Origin: Streptomyces sp. NBC_01465
GTDB lineage: Bacteria; Actinomycetota; Actinomycetes; Streptomycetales; Streptomycetaceae
Assembly: GCF_036227325.1 (NCBI RefSeq)
Contig: NZ_CP109467.1
Coordinates: 2,108,001-2,172,000 of the forward strand
Direction of reading: 5' to 3'
Length of the DNA stretch: 64,000 nucleotides
Shown here in pieces: positions 59,238-64,000 of this stretch. Numbering within the stretch: the first letter of the stretch is position 1; the number at the start of each line of letters is the position of its first letter. The position numbers were made by a program, and so were the translations under genes. The notes under the pieces are model-generated. The model saw nothing but the letters and a program-made list of their open reading frames with translations. It made no database searches and was not told where the DNA came from.

Positions 59238-60092
59238 TCAGGAGTGCTCGACGATCGTGTCCGCGAGGACCTGCGCCTCGTCGCGTTCGACCGCCGCGAC
59301 CGTGACCTGGACGCGGCCCGGCGACTGCCACATCCGGATCCGCAGGGTCTCGCCGGGGAAGACGATCCCGGCGAAGCGCGTGCTGTACGCGGTGACGCGG
59401 GCGACGTCTCCGCCCAGGACCGTGTCCACGACGGCCTTGAGCGTCATCCCGTACGAGCACAGTCCGTGCAGGATCGGCCGGTCGAAGCCGGCGAGCTTTG
59501 CGAACTCGGGGTCGGCGTGCAGCGGGTTCCAGTCGCCGCTGAGGCGGTAGAGCAGCGCCTGGTCCTCGCGGATCGGGCGGTCCACGGTCCGGTCGGGGTC
59601 GCGGGCGGGGATTTCGGTGCGGGCGGAGGGGCCGCGTTCGCCGCCGAATCCGCCCTCGCCGCGTACGAAGATCTGCGAGTCGCTCGTCCAGAGCGGGCCC
59701 TCGTCGTCGGCGACCTCCGAGCGCAGGACGATGACGGCCGCCTTGCCCTTGTCGTAGACCGCCTGGACCTTCGAGGTGGAGACCGCGGCACCCTTCACGG
59801 GGAGCGGGCGGTGGACCTCGACGCGCTGGCCGCCGTGCAGGACGTGGGCGAGGTTGACGTCCACGCCGGGTGCGGACAGTCCGCCCGCGAGCGCCATGCC
59901 CGCGCCCGCGACGGTGGCGAAGCTGGGCAGGACGTGGAGGCGGGATTCGAGGGTGTAGCGCAGTTCGTCGGGGTCGGTGGCGGGGAGGCCCGCGCCGACG
60001 CCCAGGTGGTAGAGCTGGACGTCCTTGTGGTCCCAGCTGATCTCGCTCGATCGGGGTTCGGCGGCGACGGCCTTCGCTGCATCAATCGGCAT
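59238..60092 (-). CDS. MaoC-family (R)-specific enoyl-CoA hydratase 2
   Basis: 284 aa from ATG at 60092 with AAGGAG 11 nt upstream. Two hot-dog domains; the second bears the hydratase-2 motif YRLSGDWNPLHADPEFA with Asp187 and His192 as the catalytic pair. The N-terminus (PIDAAKAVAAEP, ISWDHKDVQLYHLGVGAG) closely follows actinobacterial Hsd4B-type hydratases of steroid side-chain beta-oxidation. First gene of the operon; a KstR-like palindrome and a leader hairpin lie upstream. Confidence 0.92.
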   Translation of the reverse strand: MPIDAAKAVAAEPRSSEISWDHKDVQLYHLGVGAGLPATDPDELRYTLESRLHVLPSFATVAGAGMALAGGLSAPGVDVNLAHVLHGGQRVEVHRPLPVKGAAVSTSKVQAVYDKGKAAVIVLRSEVADDEGPLWTSDSQIFVRGEGGFGGERGPSARTEIPARDPDRTVDRPIREDQALLYRLSGDWNPLHADPEFAKLAGFDRPILHGLCSYGMTLKAVVDTVLGGDVARVTAYSTRFAGIVFPGETLRIRMWQSPGRVQVTVAAVERDEAQVLADTIVEHS

Positions 60093-60138
60093 GGACTCAA
60101 GGCTCCTTGACGTGCTCGTACGGGTGCTACGGCTGGAA

Positions 60139-60180
60139 GACCTCGGTGCGACCGTCCGCACCGTCGGCCGCACCGAGGTC
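60139..60180 (-). promoter_or_regulatory. Long leader hairpin of the MaoC operon
   Basis: GACCTCGGTGCG (60139-60150) pairs perfectly with CGCACCGAGGTC (60169-60180), plus 3 more pairs after one mismatch. It lies 47 nt before the maoC start, downstream of the KstR-like site. Confidence 0.5.
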
Positions 60181-60210
60181 GCATACGGATCGGCTCTCCC
60201 GCGCCCGTTC

Positions 60211-60224
60211 TAGAACGCGTTCTA
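60211..60224. promoter_or_regulatory. KstR-type operator (TNNAACNNGTTNNA)
   Basis: TAGAACGCGTTCTA fits the KstR consensus TNNAACNNGTTNNA exactly, within the larger perfect palindrome CTAGAACGCGTTCTAG (60210-60225). It is 119 bp upstream of the MaoC gene. The regulator gene is not in this window. The rest of the 343-bp intergenic region (60093-60435) also holds a leader hairpin and a TGACA dyad. Confidence 0.7.
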
Positions 60225-60325
60225 GCCGATGGGCCCTATGTATAACGCACCCCCCGGGAGTTGTGAAGACTCCTGACACCACGTCAGATCCACTGTTTCC
60301 CGCCGCGCTCCCGCCGTGCTCCGCC

Positions 60326-60339
60326 ATGACATTTGTCCT
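60326..60339. promoter_or_regulatory. TGACA-type dyad upstream of the second two-component system
   Basis: ATGACA-TT-TGTCCT, an almost perfect 14-bp dyad about 97 bp upstream of the kinase start; possible binding site of the adjacent response regulator. Confidence 0.35.
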
Positions 60340-60435
60340 GCCGGTCTCCGTACAAGCGCATCTGCCGCACCGCGCGCCCTGCTCCGTACGGTGATCGCAT
60401 ACGGTTCCGCCGGGACCGCACCAACGGGAGAGACC

Positions 60436-61614
60436 ATGCCGAAGCTGCCGAAGCTGACGGGGCGCAGGAAGCTCAGCAAAGAAGAACAGCATCCGGGGCC
60501 ACCCAACGGCTACGCCCTCCTGCCGTGGCTGCTGCTCGGCCTGGGCTCCTTCTCCAACCTCATCAACGGCAAGACCTCGAACCCGTGGATCGGCGGCATC
60601 GGCCTCCTCGCCTTCAACTCCCTCTACATCTCCATCGCCTTCCGCGCCTTCGTCAAGGAGAAGCGGACCAGCCGCACCACGCTGTATCTGCTGGGCGCGA
60701 TGGCCGGCATCACGTACGGACTCGCGATCGCCTACGGAGATGTCTGGCTGCTCTACTTCCCGCTGCTCTCGCTCGCCGTCGGCACCAGCCTGCGCGACCG
60801 GCGGCTCGGCATCACCCTGGTGGTCCTGGCCGGTTCGGCGGGGTGGCTCGCGAGCATGGAGGGGGACAGTCCGTGGGAGCCGTGGACCCTCGGATACACC
60901 ACCTTCATCACGGGCGCGGTGACCGCGGCGCTCATGGCCCTCTCCGAGACCGTCGTCGAACTGCGGTCCACACGGCAGGAGTTGGCGCGTATCGCCGTGG
61001 AGAAGGAGCGGCTGCGGTTCTCCCGCGATCTGCACGACCTCCTCGGCCACACCCTCTCGGTGATCGTCGTGAAGTCCGAGGCCGCCCGCCGCCTCGCCCC
61101 GCGCGACATCGACGCCGCGCTCGCCCAGGTCGCCGACATCGAGTCCGTCGGCCGTCAGGCGCTCACCGAGATCCGCGAGGCGGTCACCGGCTACCGCGAC
61201 GCCAGCCTCGCCCAGGAGCTGGAGCGGGCCGAGTCGGCGCTGCTCGCCGCGGGCATCGAGCCCGTCGTACGGCAGTCGGGTCCGCCCCTGGAACCGCAGA
61301 CGGCGGCGCTGCTCGGCTGGGTCGTACGGGAGGCCGCCACCAACGCCATCCGGCACTCGAAGGCGAGCCGCTGCGAGATCACCGTCGACGGCTCCTCGGA
61401 ACGCGTGCGCCTGATGATCACCGACGACGGTCGCGGCGTAGGCTCGGACGCCCCCGGCAGCGGGCTGAAGGGCCTCACCGAACGCCTGGCGGCGGCGGGC
61501 GGATCACTGACGACGGGGCCCGGGCCCCGCAAGGGATTCCGGCTGGTGGCCGTACTGCCCGTAGAACCCGCGAACACCTCAGCAGAATCAGCAGAGATGG
61601 AGCCCCGCGCATGA
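60436..61614 (+). CDS. NarL-type sensor histidine kinase (DesK-like)
   Basis: 392 aa from ATG at 60436 with GGGAGAG upstream. A basic N-terminus, about five helices (28-170), then HisKA_3 with His200 (FSRDLHDLLGHTLS) and an HATPase with REAATNAIRHS and DDGRGVG. It has little extracytoplasmic part, so it likely senses the membrane. It overlaps the regulator gene by 4 bp and resembles the first pair at 43092. Confidence 0.93.
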   Translation: MPKLPKLTGRRKLSKEEQHPGPPNGYALLPWLLLGLGSFSNLINGKTSNPWIGGIGLLAFNSLYISIAFRAFVKEKRTSRTTLYLLGAMAGITYGLAIAYGDVWLLYFPLLSLAVGTSLRDRRLGITLVVLAGSAGWLASMEGDSPWEPWTLGYTTFITGAVTAALMALSETVVELRSTRQELARIAVEKERLRFSRDLHDLLGHTLSVIVVKSEAARRLAPRDIDAALAQVADIESVGRQALTEIREAVTGYRDASLAQELERAESALLAAGIEPVVRQSGPPLEPQTAALLGWVVREAATNAIRHSKASRCEITVDGSSERVRLMITDDGRGVGSDAPGSGLKGLTERLAAAGGSLTTGPGPRKGFRLVAVLPVEPANTSAESAEMEPRA

Positions 61615-62216
61615 TCCGAGTACTTCTCGCCGAGGACCAGGGCATGATGCGCGGCGCCCTGGCGCTGCTGCTCGGGCTGGAGGAGGACATCGAGGTCGTC
61701 GCGCAGGTCGACAGAGGCGACAAGATCGTCGACGCGGTGCTCACCTCCAGCCCCGACGTCGCGCTCCTCGACATCGAACTCCCCGGCCGCACCGGCCTGG
61801 ACGCCGCCGCCGACCTGCGCGCCGAGGCCCCGAACTGCCGGGTGCTGATCCTCACCACCTTCGGCCGCCCCGGATATCTGCGGCGGGCGATGGAGGCGGG
61901 GGCGGCCGGATTCCTGGTCAAGGACGGCCCGGTGGAGGAGCTGGCGGAGGCGATCCGCCGGGTGCTCGCGGGCGAGACGGTCATCGACCCGGCGCTGGCG
62001 GCAGCCGCGCTCAGTGCGGGTCCGAGCCCGCTGACCGCGCGCGAGGCCGACGTACTGAACGCTTCGGTGGACGGGGCGACGGTCGCCGACATCGCGGGGA
62101 CGCTGCATCTGTCGGAGTCGACCGTACGGAACTACCTGTCGTCGGCGATCGGCAAGACGGGCACCCGCAACCGCATGGAGGCGGTGCGGGCGGCCCGTCA
62201 ACAGGGCTGGCTCTAG
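61611..62216 (+). CDS. NarL/LuxR-type response regulator (DesR-like)
   Basis: 201 aa; ATG in an ATGA overlap. Receiver with Glu8-Asp9, phospho-Asp54 (LLDIELPG), FLVKDGPVEEL; LuxR HTH LTAREADVLNASVDGATVAD, then SESTVRNYLSSAIGK. The stop overlaps that of the convergent MFS gene. It likely controls genes around it, perhaps the MFS pump. Confidence 0.93.
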   Translation: MIRVLLAEDQGMMRGALALLLGLEEDIEVVAQVDRGDKIVDAVLTSSPDVALLDIELPGRTGLDAAADLRAEAPNCRVLILTTFGRPGYLRRAMEAGAAGFLVKDGPVEELAEAIRRVLAGETVIDPALAAAALSAGPSPLTAREADVLNASVDGATVADIAGTLHLSESTVRNYLSSAIGKTGTRNRMEAVRAARQQGWL

Positions 62217-63640
62217 CGCTTGTTGGCCACTGTTCGCGGCATCCAGAGCATCAGCACCACGACCCCGGCGAGCAGGATGAACCCGCCCCAGCGGAACGCC
62301 AGCGCGTATCCGGCGGTCAGCGCCTCGGCGGTGGTGCTCGTGCCCGTACGGGATGCCGCGACCGTCGAGAGCACGGAGAGGCCGAGCGCGCCGCCCAGCG
62401 TCCGCGAGGTGTTGACCAGTCCGGAGACGAGGCCCGCGTCGCCCGGGTCGGCGCCCGAGGTGGCGAGCGAGGCGAGGGGGGTCATCGCGAGGCCCGCGCC
62501 CGCCATCATCACCATGCCGGGGAGCATGATCGAGGTGACGTAACCGCCGTGCGCGGTCATCGTCGACTGCCAGCCGAACCCGGCGGCCGTGATCAGCACA
62601 CCGATGACGGCGACGTTCCTGGCGCCGATGACCGGCATGATGCGCGGCGCGAACTTCGAGCCCGCGACGACGCTCAACGAGCTGGGGATCAGGGCGAGTC
62701 CGGCGCCGAGCGGGGTGTAGCCGAGGACGTTCTGGGCGTACAGCGTCATGAAGAACCACATGCCGAAGCTGCCGGCGCCGCAGACGAACATCGCCGCGTT
62801 CGCGGCGGCGACCGAGCGCACCGTGAAGAGCTTCAGCGGCATCAGCGGTGTCTTCGTACGGGCCTCGACCAGCAGGAAGAGCGCGATCAGCGCGAGTCCG
62901 GCGGCCAGCGGGACGAGGGTCGCCGCAGCGCCCCAGCCCTCGGCCTCGATCTGCACGATCCCGTACGCGAGAGTCGCCGCGCCCGCCGTCACCAGTACGG
63001 CGCCGGGCAGGTCGAGCCGCCTCTTCGCCCCGGCCTTGCTCTCGGTGATCCAGCGGTAGGCCCCTGCGAAGACGAGCGCCCCGATCGGCACGTTGATCAG
63101 CAGCACCCACCGCCAGGACAGCGAGTCGGTGAGCGCCCCACCGACAAGACCGCCCGCGGCCCCGCCGCCCGCGCCGACCGCGGTCCACGTGGCGATGGCC
63201 CGCGCACGGGCCGCGCCCTCGGGGACCGCGGAGGTGAGGATGGTGAGCGTGGACGGCGCGAGGACGGCCGCCCCGAGCCCCTGCACGGCGCGGGCGGCGA
63301 GCAACTGCCAGCCCTCCTGGGCGAGTCCGCCCGCGAGCGAGGCGAGCGTGAAGAGCCCGAGCCCGACGAGGAACATCCGCTTGCGCCCGAACAGGTCGCC
63401 GGCGCGCCCGCCGAGCAGCATGAACCCGGCGAAGGCGATCGCGTAGGCGTTGACGACCCACTGAAGGCCGGTGGCGCTGAGGCCCAGGTCGGAGCGCATG
63501 GAGGGGAGTGCGACGTTGACGACGGAGACGTCGAGGACAACGAGGAACTGTCCCGCGCAGGCGGCGAGAACGACGAGCCAGGTGCGGGTCGGTGCGGGTC
63601 TGGGGGCTATGCGGAGGTCTTCCGTGCGGGTCTGCGGCAT
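62213..63640 (-). CDS. DHA2-family MFS drug efflux transporter
   Basis: 475 aa, 14 helices by eye. Motif A GGRAGDLFGRKRMFL follows helix 2; helix 1 holds QFLVVLDVSVVNVALPSM, the DHA2/EmrB-type motif D1. It would export drugs or metabolites with protons. It is convergent with the two-component genes (stop codons overlap by 4 bp). Confidence 0.94.
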   Translation of the reverse strand: MPQTRTEDLRIAPRPAPTRTWLVVLAACAGQFLVVLDVSVVNVALPSMRSDLGLSATGLQWVVNAYAIAFAGFMLLGGRAGDLFGRKRMFLVGLGLFTLASLAGGLAQEGWQLLAARAVQGLGAAVLAPSTLTILTSAVPEGAARARAIATWTAVGAGGGAAGGLVGGALTDSLSWRWVLLINVPIGALVFAGAYRWITESKAGAKRRLDLPGAVLVTAGAATLAYGIVQIEAEGWGAAATLVPLAAGLALIALFLLVEARTKTPLMPLKLFTVRSVAAANAAMFVCGAGSFGMWFFMTLYAQNVLGYTPLGAGLALIPSSLSVVAGSKFAPRIMPVIGARNVAVIGVLITAAGFGWQSTMTAHGGYVTSIMLPGMVMMAGAGLAMTPLASLATSGADPGDAGLVSGLVNTSRTLGGALGLSVLSTVAASRTGTSTTAEALTAGYALAFRWGGFILLAGVVVLMLWMPRTVANKR

Positions 63641-63712
63641 GGGGGTAATGGTCGCAGTTGGTGTGCGGCTGTTGCATCGGGATATCGGTGTACGGACGGG
63701 GGGCCGATGGGA

Positions 63713-64000
63713 CTAGGACCTGCCGGGGGGTGCGCTCCAGGTGCGCCGCTTGGTGAGGGGCTTGGCGTACGCGCCGACGCGGCTCGTCGTCAGGCCGAGC
63801 GCGACGAGCGACTCCGCGAGCCGTACGGCGGCGGCGACCCCGTCGACCACCGGCATCCCGAGCATCGCGCCGACCGTGGCCTGCAGCCCGGTCATGCCCG
63901 CGCAGCCGAGCACCAGGACCTCGGCCCCGGCGTCCCTGGCCCGCTCCCCCGCGGCAACGAAGGCGCGCGTGGTGCGCTGCTCGTCGCCGAGGTCGAGGAC
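63713..64000 (-). CDS. Asp/Glu racemase-family protein, partial (N-terminus beyond window)
   Basis: The C-terminal 95 residues are visible. EVLVLGCAGMTGL holds the catalytic Cys of the Asp/Glu/hydantoin racemase fold; GMPVVDGVAAAVRLAESLVALG follows. It is most like hydantoin racemase or maleate isomerase-like proteins. The start and the first catalytic Cys are outside the window. Confidence 0.85.
   Translation of the reverse strand, partial: VLDLGDEQRTTRAFVAAGERARDAGAEVLVLGCAGMTGLQATVGAMLGMPVVDGVAAAVRLAESLVALGLTTSRVGAYAKPLTKRRTWSAPPGRS

Noticed and set aside
1..64000. CRISPR arrays, insertion sequences, prophage or tRNA genes
   Set aside because: I looked for regularly spaced repeats, transposase motifs, integrases and tRNA ends and saw none.

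Overview
The window is high-GC actinobacterial chromosome, almost certainly Streptomyces. Codons end mostly in G or C. Many genes overlap by 4 bp (ATGA or GTGA). DtxR/DmdR-type iron boxes, an AfsR/SARP regulator, an XRE-DUF5753/DUF6879 pair and an actinobacterial RNase P RNA are present. I see no phage, insertion sequence, CRISPR array, rRNA or tRNA. Most of the window looks like core or conserved chromosome. The stretch from about 15.4 to 24 kb is more accessory, with orphan small genes, a gene remnant and unrecognised proteins.

Layout. 1-9981 is an iron and heme uptake block: two HtaA-domain heme-binding surface proteins face a heme ABC importer (hmuTUV), followed by efeO-efeB-efeU and an unrecognised lipoprotein. 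Iron boxes lie at the divergent htaA/hmuT promoter and before efeO. 9993-15372 holds a prim-pol-like protein, a TetR regulator with three operators facing a 58-aa gene, ddaH with a hairpin around its ribosome binding site, and a coupled HTH/kinase-like/Rsm22 operon. 15.5-24.9 kb holds a WD40 remnant, the XRE/DUF6879 module with two small genes, NAD-dependent epimerase-like proteins, DUF2750, a LysR/SDR pair, a membrane-lipoprotein fusion and a methyltransferase. 24.9-38.8 kb is metabolic and transport genes: MFS, Gfo/Idh/MocA, PhoD, SDR, a lamin-tail protein, a PBP5-like carboxypeptidase, aldo/keto reductase, MazG-like, PhzF, HAD, EamA, AraC, and a MerR/SDR pair.

38.9-46.4 kb holds an FtsX-type ABC exporter, a SARP regulator, a NarL-type two-component system and a MerR/membrane-protein operon. 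46.4-57 kb holds rnpB, Uma2, a TetR/DUF4260 operon with twin operators, an RNB ribonuclease, yaaA, eda, the RNase H/phosphatase, zinc-ribbon and Nif3 operon, an iron-regulated siderophore-binding lipoprotein, a hypothetical protein and a 54-aa gene. 57.1-60.1 kb is a MaoC/alcohol dehydrogenase/SDR operon behind a KstR-type palindrome, which suggests steroid or acyl-CoA breakdown. 60.4-64 kb holds a second NarL-type two-component system, a DHA2-type MFS pump and a partial Asp/Glu-racemase-type gene.

The clearest pattern beyond gene content is promoter architecture. At least fifteen genes have a TANNNT-like -10 hexamer 6-8 nt before the start codon and no good Shine-Dalgarno, which predicts leaderless mRNAs. 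Two of these are MerR-type promoters with 19-bp spacers. Several operator arrays are sharp enough to name the likely regulator. Functions are inferred from motifs read by eye; no database search was run.
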